DNA from: Holothuria scabra
Lineage: Eukaryota; Echinodermata; Holothuroidea; Aspidochirotida; Holothuriidae
Direction: 5' to 3'
NCBI GenBank assembly: GCA_037179385.1
Contig: CM074195.1
Location: 31,018,222-31,082,221, forward strand
Length of the DNA: 64,000 nucleotides
The position numbers and the translations under genes are program-made. Under the pieces are notes generated by a model, which ran no database searches, was not told where the DNA came from, and saw nothing but the letters and a program-made list of their open reading frames with translations. Below, piece after piece: positions 49,526 through 61,179 of this stretch; the stretch's first letter is position 1, and every line of letters starts with the position of its first letter.

Positions 49526-52500
49526 CTAATGGATAAAATAAAAAAAAATATGTTTAACTTGACTCAAAAATAGAACTGGTTGCATTTAATATTTGGAGTT
49601 GAAAGAATTGAATCCAAACTTCCTCCTGAAAAATTCCCATTTTACCTTTTTACAATTAATCATGTTCGTAGTGTGCTCATATATTCCTTAATATATGTTC
49701 TTACCCTAAAATGTATGACTTTTATTTGTTTACAATGAGAACTAGCTGCTGCAATAAACTCTAATTTCTTTTTATGAGTATGAAATAGTTCCAGGAGGAC
49801 AAAACATATCACTCTCCTTGCAATCATGTAGTATTTTTTCAATTAACCTTCCAAAACAAATTTAAACCAACCTCCTGCAAAAATGTGAGTAAATTTAGTA
49901 GTCTTAGCAGTACTTTCATTCATTAAGGACTGATCTTACCAACTGAATATTTTGCAGCCAACCTCAAAAACTGAAATTGCTCAGAGATATCATTACAAAA
50001 TACAAGCTAAAAGTTTAAATAAGGGTTTGGCCATATATACATCCTGGCCCCTTTATAAAATATTACAGTTAAACTCAACAACCAGGAGCCCTCTTTTCAA
50101 CAGACTTAAGGTACCCAATCTTGAGATACCCAATAAAATGGTTCCTATTACCTTTACACATCCCACATATGTATTAAACCCACCCCACAGAGGCCCTCTA
50201 GAGGGAATGTTGCTTACCTTTCATACATTGTTGGCACACTCTATTCTCCTTATCCTCTAACCCATGACACTTTTTGTGAACTTCATTAACAATTAGTTTC
50301 CAACGATTCAAGTCTCTATGTGAAGTTGTTGAAATGGCAAACTCACACAAGACGGAAGGAAACTGTTCTAAGAACTGCTTCACAGCATCCTGTAAGAAAT
50401 CAAAAAGTCACATGGTCTTTTTTAATTGAGCAAGATTTTTCGGCAAGTTAGTTAGGTAAATGCTTACATTTCGTATTAATTAGTTACCTGAATAATGAGG
50501 GTGAAAAAATGTAGGATGACAAATTTGGTTGCTGTACTGTCTCATTGAAGAATTCCTCAAACAGTGGACATTTATACTTTGAGCTTGATATCTGAATTCA
50601 GCAGTGAAGTGAGGTAGTTTTTGCAGTTAACCTAAAGATAATGGCCATCCACATTCAGAAGATTATTAAGGACTGATTTTTTTTACTACGTATAATGTGA
50701 CAAAAATCAAATTCAGTGGCTAAATTAGTTACCAAATGAATCTCGAACCATGAAAATCAGGTCAGATTTAGTAAAGTAATGCACAAAAATGAAATTAAAA
50801 AAGCAGGAATGAAACAAAAAATTTCCAGACAAATCAATCAATTTATCAATATTTGGGACAAAAAGCTTATCAGATTAGTACTTCATGTTACAAAATTAAT
50901 GAAATATGTGTTAATAATTACAAACAAGCATTATAATTTGATGTTTTCAACAGTGAGATACACCCCTAGTCATTGTTTGGGCTGTGAACACCTGATAGAA
51001 ATCTCAACATCACTTTGTTATTTGAAGTTTTCTTCATTGAAAAATTGGCCAAGTCATGATGCTATCGGTCAAGTCATGATGCCCAGTTTCCAGGGGATGA
51101 ATTTTCTAATGCTGGATGGTATAAAAAAGAGGATGTATCTGAAGGAAATCCTTATTCTAAATCAGAGACAACTCTCTACATTGAAAAGATGCCAAAACAA
51201 CCATGCTTAATTGAATAGCTTGGCCAAAATTTTCCCAAGGTTGAGTGGACACTTTTGCATTGGTAGAGAGGCCATGTACAAACTATGGTACTCATACTAC
51301 TAACAATATGGTAACAAAGGAAGTCGCATAAGTCTTATTTACATTTCACGAGGCTACCATGCTGTAGACCTAAACAGGGCTTTTTGAGGTGATGTTGATG
51401 GTTTTTATGAGAATGCTGAAGGGTAATTTTGCATACTTTATTGTCAGCACAATTAGTCAATTCACTTCCAATGATTCCAAACCAAAAAGTAAAAATTTGG
51501 ATGTTTTTGTGTACTGGCTTGTAACAGTCCGGTGCAAAATTCTTGGAAAAAAATGTCTGGTCACGAATTTAAAAACCCATGGTAGGTAAAGGTTATTGCT
51601 ATTGGCTTCATAAGCTTGATCACCTGTCAAAAGTATGTGAGGAGAAATATACAGGTTTGGGTAAATTGGCTTAATTGAAAAAAAAAGACAGCAGTTTCTT
51701 CTAAATATTGGGGAGGGTAAGGCATGACCTCATTTTCAACAAAATCACTGTGAGAAAAAAATCAAAATTGAATGGCAATATCTCTCAAAGTGAAGAGATA
51801 CGCCCCGGTACCACTCCAGGATTGCTCACGTGATATCTAGAACCAGCTGGATGTGCCTCTTTAACAATTTTTTCTTTGGGCATAAATCTTACCTCAAAAG
51901 AGCTAGCAGTCAGACAAAGTAGTTCCAAAGATGCTCTTCCATTTTCTTCAGGTACTCTCTGACACATTTCCATCACTTCATGAATATTTATAGATTCAAT
52001 TCCCTTCTTGCATAAAATTTCCTGCAGCTGAACCAAGCTAGCATGACAGTCCAAGCATTTACAAGATTGACTGGTGCTGGGACCTCCTGCTTTGGGACCA
52101 GTTTTGCCTGCAGTAAACCTCCACATCATCCCCTGATTCAGTGGGGGACTCACTGCTTGTGGCAATCTAACACACTGTGAGATATCAGCACCTACAAAAA
52201 AAAATTACTAACATACATAACATGGTCGTACAGGATGGGAAGGCTGGGGGCTGCAGCCCCTTAACTGGCCAAAACCTTGCTTATTGCAATGCTTAATCGG
52301 GCAGACTCCAGTGCCTCCATCGGAGAGAGAATGGGATTCGAAGGGGTGTGATGCGGAGTTGAGCAAAATGTTACCCCCCTCCCCGTATTAATGCATGGTC
52401 CTTCATTGTTTAATTTTGAAGTACACTTAAAAGACTATTCCTGTATTGGTTTATTGTTTTTATCTTTTATTTTTCCCAAATGGAAGATCACAAAGATACA

Positions 52501-55500
52501 AATCAACACAAATCATGACATATTTGATTTCGTCAAAGGAAGTTCTTGATCTTCCCAGAGAGCTCTAATTATCCCAACCTTTAAATACATCAAGTCACTC
52601 CCAGACCTATCTTAAGTCACTCCCACACTTATCTAAAGCCCGGGTCCCATTTATGCGGATCAACTTGCGATTCAACTTTCAAACAAGTTGATTCAAAAGT
52701 TACGTAGTAGGACCGGGAATCAACTTGACAATCAATTCAACTCTATCGAGTTGGTTCGTAGTTGCAGGAAAAAGAACATGTTCTATTTTGCTGCAACTTT
52801 GCAATCAACTTTCTAACTGCGCATGCGCTGAACTGTGCTTGCCGCGAAATTTGACTGATCAAGCGAATGCAAAGTTTGTAAATAAGGCAGTAAAGGCAGT
52901 CCATTATTTCTCATTTAGAGAAGACTTGTGTGCTTTAACAATTTCTCTTGCAAAGGGACTTGAAGGATTAACAGTTAAGAGACCTATTAAAGATAAGCTT
53001 TGGAATATATTACTGCAAAATTCGATACAGCAGGTACAATTGCGAACGAAAGGTGAGTTCGGATAGTGAGTGTACAGCCTAGCATACATACATAGTGTAC
53101 ACAATGATCAGTGTAGCTACCTATTGTAAAGTTGTTGTTGTTTGTTGTTGTTTACGTACATGCAAGCCAGCACTGCATCAGTATCGTTTATATTTCACTT
53201 GGCCTACACTCATTCTTGTACAGGCGGGTGACTTTTCAGTTTGGTGATGCTGTTAATGTCAATATTTGGACCCAGGTAACTTCAACTGTCCGTATATATT
53301 GAACCTTCTGACTACGATAGATCTTGACATAAAAACCCACATAGGCCTAGGCAATTAGCCTATGTTTCCAACATCATGGTTAGTTAGGCCTACCTCAGGG
53401 TCTGCAGTCAGACTCATAGGCCTGGGTAGTATTAGTAACATTAAACCAAGGATCGGCAGAACATTAATCAGTTGTAGGAATTTACCCCGCCTAGGCCTAG
53501 GCCTAGCACCCAATTGCGGGTGTCTACGTTAGGCCTATAAATATAGAGCGTGTGTAACATTAGGTCATAAATGGGGTTTATCGCAACCTCATTCTCCAAG
53601 GACACTATGAAAATACGTTTGTCGTATTAAACGTCACCCTTTGGAGCCACAAGGCTAGTGTTCTAATGGTCCTCAGTAAAGGATTTTACTGAGGATTAAC
53701 ATAATGGTGTTTTTAATTACATGAAAGCAAACTTCGTAGGCTGGGCCAATTTAATGTCACGGTTCAATATACCTTTAGAATTTACTAGTTAGGGCTAGAC
53801 TTGAGATGAGACTAACGTTGGTGATGGTCAACTGTACGTACGGTTCTGTCGGCAAGTCTTCCACTAATTGTGCAAAATACAAGTCAGGCTGTGTAACTTA
53901 GTATTCACAGCTAGGGGCTACAATTCTAGGCAAAATTATCTTGGACAAAATCAAACACCCGACCAAAACCTTGTAGACAATCAAAGCTACCGGTTATGGG
54001 CGATATTTCAAATCAGGGACATGTCTCCACCCTTCTGCCGTTATCCCGGAATCGCCGCCCATGATATTTCTCAAATTGACAAAATTAAACGAAATACAGC
54101 ATGACGTACAAGCATGCGTTTTCCTGTTTATTTGTTTCTCATCATAATTAAAACATCACACTTAATTATTACGCCATTATTACTCAGGTGATAGATTTTA
54201 ATTGATTTGATCGGATAAATTTTAGGGCACTGTGTAAACCCTCCTTCTGTCCGACTAATTTAACATTTGAAAAATTTGAAAACCTTCACCCAAATATTCG
54301 GTTACCATAAATTTGGAAAGAAATTTGCCCACGTTAACCATGTTTCATTTTAGCCTGTGTCGAATATTTTTGTAGTCCTTTCTATTTTTTATTTTTTGAA
54401 AATTTGGATTATGCTTTGATGCCATTTTATATATGCGCCAATTTTGAAAGTCGGATGTTCAGTTATTTAAGCAAATTGTGTTGAGCAACATTACTGTACA
54501 TATGACAAATTACTTTTATAAGCTGCTCAACGAATGTCTAACGAATGTTTGTTTCTTGACTCTTTCATGAGAATCTGACTTGGAATGAGATGCTTTCTAT
54601 TCTTCTGGCAAATTTACGATGAAAATTAGTTATTCAGCCATTTCAAGAGCTAAGTAAAGTTGTAAAAGAGTATGAAGCAAAGCTTAGGGATGATTGTTTT
54701 TCATAAGCTGTTAGAATATGTGTAATACTTTTGTAATGAAACATGCCGAACTTTTTAAGACGTAACTGGCTACTCAAATTTTTCTAGACACTTGCACAAA
54801 ACTCATATTTTGTGAATATTGAGGGGGTGGCCTTCCCTCTTCCCTGGTGCCTGGCACTCCTATGTCCGCTGCTCATGGTAGGCGTAGGCTTATGTCCTAT
54901 TCAATTCAGACCACCGGATCATAACACGCAGTACTTTTGTGCATCTGTATATCCGAGGTAGTATTTCTATGATATATTCATGTACCTATAGGCAGGCTTA
55001 AAGTCATATCTCTCAGATCCTCTTTCGTCAAATGACAAGAAGGGGGATACATTCTCTCTCCCAGAAAAACTGCACTATCACCTCTATTACTAGTCGGGTG
55101 GCCTTTCCATAGACAACACAAATGTTGCATGAGAGTTGCGCATATGGGAACATCACACAGTTGCGCCGAAAGTTGCTTGGAAAATCGGGCAACTTGTTGA
55201 AAGTTGAATCGCAAGTTGAATCGCGTAAATGGTACCCGGGCTTAAAACTTATCCTCACCTTGACACAACCCCAGTCTATTGCTTCAGGGCATATCCTGCT
55301 GAGCATACAAGGCTCTATTGTTTAATCAAAACACACTCAGTACATGATGTGTAATATGAGCTACTCTGTACTTTCTGAATTTATGTTAATCAAAAAATTG
55401 TTCCAATTGAATATTTCTGTGAATAAAAGGGTAAAATGTAGTTTGGGGGACACAAATGACTGTCTTTTAACTGGAATCAGACAAGGTCAATGCAATTTTG

Positions 55501-58500
55501 ATCCAAAAAATGAAACCCAAACTGAAGGGATTTTACACCCCACTCCCCACTTGAATTTGATGAAACAAGTTGAATATCATGGTAAACAGCAGACTCTGTT
55601 CTAAAACAATTGCATTTAGGACCAGTTTGCAAGAGTATCAATGAGGTACAGAATTAATAATATTTCCACAGAAGGTGGGACTATTGGGATATCACATTCA
55701 GGGCTTGATTTTCGCGGTTGTCCGATTGTCCGGGGCAACTTAAATTCCACATGGACAACCAAAAGATAAAGGTTGGTTGTCTGATGGACAACCATTTTGC
55801 TCTCGATTTTTAAGCGGTATACTGCTGACTGATCAAGTTATTTCAACTTTTTCCATCATAGAATATTTCAGACCTCAATTGTTTCTGTCTCTCAAACATC
55901 ACTTGTTTTTATTCTTCAAGACCAATAGCACATGAACACAATAACAATTTTGTAATTGTGCCAAAAATGTTTCGGACAACCGAATTTCCTTGTGGACAAC
56001 GAAAATTATTGAAATAGTTGCCCGAAGGACAACCATAGATTTTTCTGAAAATCAAGGCCTGACATTACCATAGAACATCTCTCTATATTCCATTCCAACC
56101 TTACACCTCACTTTTTGTTGGAAAAGCTGTTGTTACAGAAATGTGAACGTCACTTGGGATTAACAGATCTGTTTCAATAGTAACCACCATTGTCCAGCAT
56201 TATTCAAACAAAGAGAGCCTTTTGTAAACTTACTCCAGCACCCAACCTCAAAATCCCAACAATGCTATGATCAGATATGACCAAAATTAGGCCAACAAGC
56301 ATCACCACAGGAGCAAAGAAGCAGTTTATGCCTAATGCTGTGGTACTCTTCTGGGATGTTGTAAAAGTTGGGTGTAGGACCAATACAGGCCCCCAGAATC
56401 AATGTAAAAACAATTGCCGCAGGGCCAAAATAGTTTGTGGGCTGTTTGACTGTAGAATACCCTGACTTTAAGCAAGCATATGATATTCTTTACCTTCAAA
56501 TGGAGGTAATTTATCCAACCATGAGTATCTGGACTTCTTCTTCTGCTGTAGTCTGGGAGATCTTGAGGTCTGATAAATAGCAAAAAAAAAAAGAATGATG
56601 AAATAAAACACAGCAGGCAAATGAAAATATTAAATAATAATAAAGCTACCAGATAATTATGTCAAGTTGAACCACAAATTTTGCAAAAAATTGTATTTTG
56701 ATAGTCATTAAGAGCTTATAAATGAGAATGCATTAAATTAATATTTCTAAATTTATTTAGTTTAATTCTTATTTTTTTTTCAATGACAAAATAATTAACC
56801 AGAATCAGGATCTTAATTGCCATGAACCTAACCCCTTATGCTGCATGACCAATTTCCATGATAGTGGAGTTAAAATGTAAGTTAGTTAGAAACTTAGTAG
56901 AAAGTTTGAAGGATAGAAGAGCTTTTATACTGCCGATTTTCTAACCAATTGGTTTAAGTTGGGACTTTTCAGTTGCGGCTCAATATCTTCTTTTCCCCAC
57001 TCCATTGCTTATGCTGAGCACTAAGCACATTGGCAGAAGGTTTAAATTGTAAGAAAGAGTTAGATACTCACATTTGATGGCTTTCTCTTAGAACTGAGAG
57101 AAGGCAATGTATTGTCTGATATGAGATGATTGGTATACAGATGGGCAAGTTTTTTCTGGTTGATGTAAAGGAACAAAGGAAATATATTTTCCTTGAGATT
57201 TGGTAGCATAATTGATGCAATTTATGTAAAATGATGAAAATCAAATGACCAAGAAATGATCTCACAAACAGCTTTGAGTTAATAATACAGAGGTCATGCA
57301 TATTATGTCAGCACATTTCAATTTGACATACTGGGACTTTACTCATCATGATTATTAGGTGTGTTTGTATTTGCATACACAACAGCACCTTTATAGAAAC
57401 AATTGTTGTAAAATACAATGTACCCTAGAAGGCAAAATTCAGAGATATGCAAGGCAGTGACATCAAGGAATGACCTCCATACACAGTGGATGACCCCAAT
57501 ACTTTTGAGTCAGGTGTAAGTGGCCCGGTAGGTGGCCCAATTCAGAGTTACCACTCTTAGAATGATGTTGTTAGCTAACAGAGGGACATGCAATCAAAAT
57601 TAAGATGTCCCAATGTTTGGAGTCAAGAGCTTGTGGCCCTAATAGACAGCTCAATTAAAAGTTTCAACTCCACAAATGGTGTATTATCTGACACAGGAAC
57701 AAAAATTCTTAAACAATGGTACATCGGGCTAAACCATTGATTTCTAAAAGTCTGGGTGCAGAACTGCCAATGTTGGTGATTGTGATGGATTTACAACATG
57801 TTCAAATAAAGAAAAAGGTAAGGGAAGCCGTACATGTTTCAAACCCCTCCTAAAGCCTCAAAGTAACACAAAATGGAAACTCCAAAAAATGATTTTGTGA
57901 TTTAATTTGGCAGAATTGCAAACTTTTCCAGGAGTCATAATTCCAAGTACATTAGAATTGCTTCTTGCCATGAGTTGTGACTCTAAAGTGGAGTGGAGTT
58001 CTAGTAATGATTTTTAATCTATGCACCAGTCTTTCAGGTGTTAATTTTAGCTTTTGAAGAATGCATGGTTCAAACACAATGACCACGCAAACTAAAGAAA
58101 GGATCAGTGCATTATTAATTAATGTCAAGTTGATAGAAATTTTTAGAGAGTCTGAAACGGGGGGGGGGGGGGGGGGGGGGGAGGAGGAGGAGGAGTAGCG
58201 TTTAATCTGGATATACTGCTTACAGTATTCCCCCTATGGACTGGAGGTTGTAGAATATGCCCATGGTATTTCCTGCCTGTCATAAGAGGCGACTAAACCG
58301 GAGGACTTGAACAGTATTTCAACAGTATGACACTATATAATACATTTGAGTTGGTGTGTTGTTAAATAGTATAAACAGAATTAAAATATTAAACAGTATT
58401 GCAAACACATACTGATGTGACTCACCAAGGCCTCTGTATGTGATGTCTTGCACGTGTCTGAAAAGCTGGCAAGAATGGTTTCCAGATACTGAGAAAAGAC

Positions 58501-60764
58501 AGAATTACTTCCAGAATTCTCTGTTGTCCTCTTCTGTAATGGGAAAATGAGAAGCAATCCATGCATCAATACAGCTCAATGATTCATACATACATATACA
58601 TATTCATTGCTGCAATGTACATTCATATATAAATATTCATTGTTAAAATGTTTTTGGACACATCAATGATTCACACATACACGTTCATTGCTGAAATGTA
58701 CGTACATATTCATTGTTAGAATATTTTTTTGATGATGAAACTGTCAGCTAGGGCTCATACTATTTCAAATAAATGTGATAAAAACTCTGCAAACTGGAAT
58801 TTCCTTTGATAAAGTAACATGTCATAAAATGTTTCAAATTTGTGTGACAAAAATATCATGAGCCATTTCTGAAAAGGCTTCAAAGAGGCATATACACTTA
58901 AGTTCACCACATCACAATTCATTTTGTCAAATTCCATGCCAAGCTGCTTGCCATTAGCTTTAGGTAGCTTCCAAAAAATCAGCTGTTTGCCAGCCATAGC
59001 AGGATTTTTACTTTATAAGACAATTTAATTATTCTTTTCACCTTACCATGCAGTCAAGCAGTTGAGCTCTCTCTCTCAACTAACCCTCTCAGGTTGCAAT
59101 GAGCAGGGTGTATTTTCAAAAAAAAGCGTTTAAAGAGGCAAGTTAGGTAAAACAGCATTGAGAGAAGAACTGTGAGTACTGAAATTTGCTACCTAATTGT
59201 AATGGCTGGAAGCTCATCATGTTTGAATTTGACACAGTTGTAATATTCAATTTCTGATTCCTTTTCATAATTAAAACATATATAGACTTTTGTGGTGTTC
59301 TAAAATTATTTCACCATCAGACAATTAAATCATTAGGTAAGCATTAACGTTCTAAATTGTAATAATTTCCAAATATCTCCAATTCTCCACCTTTGCATGG
59401 CCTTAATTTGCCCTGATCAGCCATCAAGAATGTTACACTGGATATCTGACTTAGCAACAATCACTTCCAAGAGTCTCATTCTCCATATCACACCATTTTT
59501 TGACATACCTCCAAGAGTGTCAATTAAAATTCTCATTCCCCATATCACATCAAGAGTCTCATTCTCCATATCCCACCACTCTTGACATACCTCCAAGAGT
59601 CTCAATCAAGGGTCTCATTCCCCATATCACATCAAGAGTCTCATTCTCCATATCACACCATTTCTTGACATAAATCCAAGAGTCTCAACCAAGAGTCTCA
59701 ATCAAGAGTCTCATTCCCCATATCACATTAAGAGTCTCATTCCTCATATCACACATCAAGAGTCTCATTCCCCATATCACATTAAGTGTCTCATTCCCCA
59801 TATCACACCATTTCTTGACATACCTCCAAGAGTCTCAACCAAGAGTCTCAATCAAGAGTCTCATTCCCCATATCACACCATTTCTTGACATACCTCCAAG
59901 AGTCTCAACCAAGAGTCTCAATCAAGAGTCTCATTCCCCATATCACATTTAGAGTCTTATTCCCCATATCACACATCAAGAGTCTCATTCCCCATATCAC
60001 ACATCAAGAGTCTCATTCCCCATATCACATTAAGAGTCTCATTCCCCATATCGCAGATCAAGAGTCTCATTCCCCATATCACATAAAGAGTCTTTTTCCC
60101 CATATCGCACATCAAGAGTCTCATTCCCCATATCACATTAAGAGTCTTATTCCCCATATCACACATCAAGAGTCTCATTCCCCATATCACATTAAGAGTC
60201 TCATTCCCCATATCACACATCAAGAGTCTCATTCCCCATATCACATTAAGAGTCTCATTCCCCATATCGCACATCAAAAGTCTCATTCCCCATATCACAT
60301 TAAGAGTCTCATTCCCCATATCACACATCAAGAGTCTCATTCCCCATATCACATTAAGAGTCTCATTCCCAATATCACACATCAAGAGTGTCATTCCCCA
60401 TATCACATTAAGAGTCTTTTTCCCCATATCGCACATCAAGAGTCTCATTCCCCATATCACATTAAGAGTCTCATTCCCCTATCACATCAATAGTCTCATT
60501 CTCCATATCACACTATTTATTGACAAAGCTCCAAGAGTCTCAACCAAATGTCTCAACCAATAGTCTTAATCAAGAGTCTCATCATTCCCCATATCACATG
60601 TCAAGAGTCTCATTCCCCATATCACATCAAGAGTCTCATTCCCAATATCACATCATATCATGACATACCTCCAAGAGGGAACAAACATCTTTAAAGCTCA
60701 GTCTGCCACTCTCTGTCAGGTTAACCATGATGGATACAATAGCTGAAGGAAACCTGAACATCAT
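49353..60764 (-). CDS. HPS3: HPS3-like BLOC-2 subunit, seven 3' coding exons
   Basis: In other animals HPS3 is part of BLOC-2, a cytosolic complex that directs cargo to lysosome-related organelles such as pigment granules. The exons (minus order 60,669-60,764; 58,426-58,533; 57,072-57,191; 56,494-56,569; 51,893-52,191; 50,218-50,389; 49,353-49,525) have GT/AG borders and compatible phases. They total 1,044 bases: 347 residues plus TGA. The protein is helical and solenoid-like with a Lys/Ser-rich stretch in the middle. Its order of hydrophobic helices and blocks (FPSAIVSIMV..., LVQLQEILC, FLEQFPSVLCEFA, ILPSDM...PYL) parallels human HPS3 (LLVASVLGLQ, LSKLQSLIC, LLERCPEAVIPYA, VLPEDG...PYL). 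That comparison is from memory and the similarity is remote, so the name is tentative. The gene model is much firmer than the name. Upstream exons were not found before 64,000. Confidence 0.6.
50218..50389 (-). CDS. HPS3: HPS3-like gene, internal exon
   Basis: 172 bases, acceptor TTTCTTACAG and donor AAAG|GTAAGC on the minus strand. It starts in phase 0 and leaves one base. It encodes DAVKQFLEQFPSVLCEFA and on to VCQQCMK, helical with several Cys and charged residues. Confidence 0.8.
51893..52191 (-). CDS. HPS3: HPS3-like gene, large internal exon
   Basis: 299 bases, acceptor TTTTTTTTTGTAG and donor GAG|GTAAGA on the minus strand. It enters with two bases and ends in phase 0. It encodes ADISQCVRLPQAV, a Gly/Thr/Ser-rich linker, CKCLDCHASLVQLQEILC and SLELLCLTASSFE. 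Confidence 0.8.
52637..55242. mobile_element. Harbinger-type DNA transposon in HPS3-like intron
   Basis: Inverted ends of about 50 bp match: AGCCCGGGTCCCATTTATGC on the left and AGCCCGGGTACCATTTACGC as complement of the right, each followed by AACTTGCGATTCAACTTTC. TAA duplicates flank them (52,634-52,636 and 55,243-55,245), the 3-bp TWA style of PIF/Harbinger. The 2,606-bp element has one modest open frame (about 52,830-53,066, plus strand, followed by a GTGAGT donor-like site) that I do not recognise. No DDE transposase was seen, so it is probably non-autonomous or decayed. It lies in the 4.3-kb intron between the exons at 51,893 and 56,494. Confidence 0.78.
55699..56061. mobile_element. Non-autonomous DNA transposon, 5-bp duplication
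   Basis: The ends CAGGGCTTGATTTTC and the complement of the right end, CAGGCCTTGATTTTC, are inverted repeats with one mismatch. Direct ACATT copies flank them at 55,694-55,698 and 56,062-56,066. The 363-bp interior is filled with GGTTGTCC/GGACAACC blocks in both orientations, some of them sub-terminal. No coding capacity. The 5-bp duplication argues against hAT (8 bp) despite the CAGGG tip. Confidence 0.7.
56494..56569 (-). CDS. HPS3: HPS3-like gene, small internal exon
   Basis: 76 bases, acceptor TATTTATCAG, donor GAAG|GTAAAG on the minus strand. In phase with its neighbours it encodes TSRSPRLQQKKKSRYSWLDK and LPPFE, a basic, probably disordered linker. The one base left over completes a Gly codon with the exon at 52,191. 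Confidence 0.72.
56895..57045 (-). repeat. SINE remnant beside exon
   Basis: It resembles the family at 46,943-47,176 (blocks CTAACCAATTGGTTTAAG, TTTTCAGTTGCGGCTCA, CCCCACTCCATTGCTTATGC) but is diverged and headless. It ends 26 bases from the donor of the exon at 57,072-57,191, inside the intron. Confidence 0.55.
57072..57191 (-). CDS. HPS3: HPS3-like gene, internal exon
   Basis: 120 bases in phase 0 at both ends, donor AAT|GTGAGT and acceptor ATCTCAAG on the minus strand. It encodes ENIFPLFLYINQKKLAHLYT, then a Ser/Lys-rich tail KRKPSN. A closer acceptor (TCATATCAG at 57,116) would give a 44-base exon whose frame does not fit the upstream exon, so the longer form is preferred. Confidence 0.65.
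58159..58194. repeat. G23 tract followed by (GGA)n
   Basis: Twenty-three G in a row run into AGGAGGAGGAGGAG on the plus strand. The intron transcript of the minus-strand gene would carry the C-rich side. It can form G-quadruplexes in DNA and is prone to assembly error. Confidence 0.9.
58426..58533 (-). CDS. HPS3: HPS3-like gene, internal exon
   Basis: 108 bases, phase 0 at both ends, acceptor CCCATTACAG and donor TTG|GTGAGT on the minus strand. It encodes 36 residues including VFSQYLETILASFSDTCKTS, an amphipathic helical segment. Confidence 0.75.
59420..60655. repeat. Minisatellite, ~26/28-bp units in 54-bp dimers
   Basis: The unit AAGAGTCTCATTCCCCATAT is repeated dozens of times, alternating CACATT and CACACATC linkers so that the regular part (59,930-60,470) has a 54-bp period. 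Longer units at 59,480-59,930 and 60,500-60,550 also contain TTCTTGACATACCTCCAAGA, which copies the border of the adjoining exon at 60,669. Because 54 is divisible by three, frames of 202 codons (plus) and 163 codons (minus) stay open; these are not genes. Confidence 0.93.
60669..60764 (-). CDS. HPS3: HPS3-like gene, most upstream exon found
   Basis: 96 bases, phase 0 at both ends, acceptor TTTTTTTTTTGCAG and donor GAG|GTATGT on the minus strand. It encodes MMFRFPSAIVSIMVNLTESG then RLSFKDVCSLLE. The Met residues are internal to the protein, not a start. The exon's 3' border is next to the minisatellite at 59,420-60,655. Confidence 0.72.
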
Positions 60765-61179
60765 CTGCAAAAAAAAAACATGTTTGGAGTTCACATTTGT
60801 TTGCTTGATAAAGTTGAACATTATTTAAAACAGTTCATTACTTAACCAGTCTTTACAGGAACCTGAAAGCCAAAAGGCTTTGTGATTCCTTGCCGCTGAA
60901 ATGTAAGGCCTTTTTTCACATTGACATTGCTTTGCAATGTTTTTCAATTAACAGGGCTCCATAATGGACCCACAAAGTACACATGCAAGGCATCCAATCT
61001 TCCTACATTGAGATCTCCCTTGCCCATTGTGAACCCAAATAACATTTGACCTCCACCAAAAACTTCTGGGACCATGTATTCACTATGTGCTATCTACATG
61101 AAAAGTTACAGGACCCTCCAAGTGACCTTTCTTGAAAGACTGTGCAGGAAAGCTTGTCAGGCTTTGAACATGCTGACAA

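Noticed and set aside
50779..51210. 143-codon plus-strand open frame
   Set aside because: It lies on the opposite strand in an intron of the HPS3-like gene, is Lys/Ile-rich from AT bias, and has no domain.
55258..55310. Possible extra exon of the HPS3-like gene on the minus strand (53 bases, donor GTGAGG)
   Set aside because: The acceptor lacks a pyrimidine tract, and inclusion would break the phase match between the exons at 56,494 and 51,893.
58755..58997. 80-codon minus-strand frame inside the HPS3-like gene
   Set aside because: It ends in a stop with no donor before it, and the flanking exons (60,669 and 58,426) already join in phase without it.
59420..60655. CRISPR-like array of regular repeats
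   Set aside because: Units are contiguous variants of one sequence with no unique spacers, in a eukaryotic intron; it is a minisatellite.
60863..60895. 33-base possible micro-exon on the minus strand upstream of the 60,669 exon
   Set aside because: The acceptor is fair (ACATTTCAG) but the donor (CAG|GTTCCT) is weak, and the 11 residues match nothing recognised.
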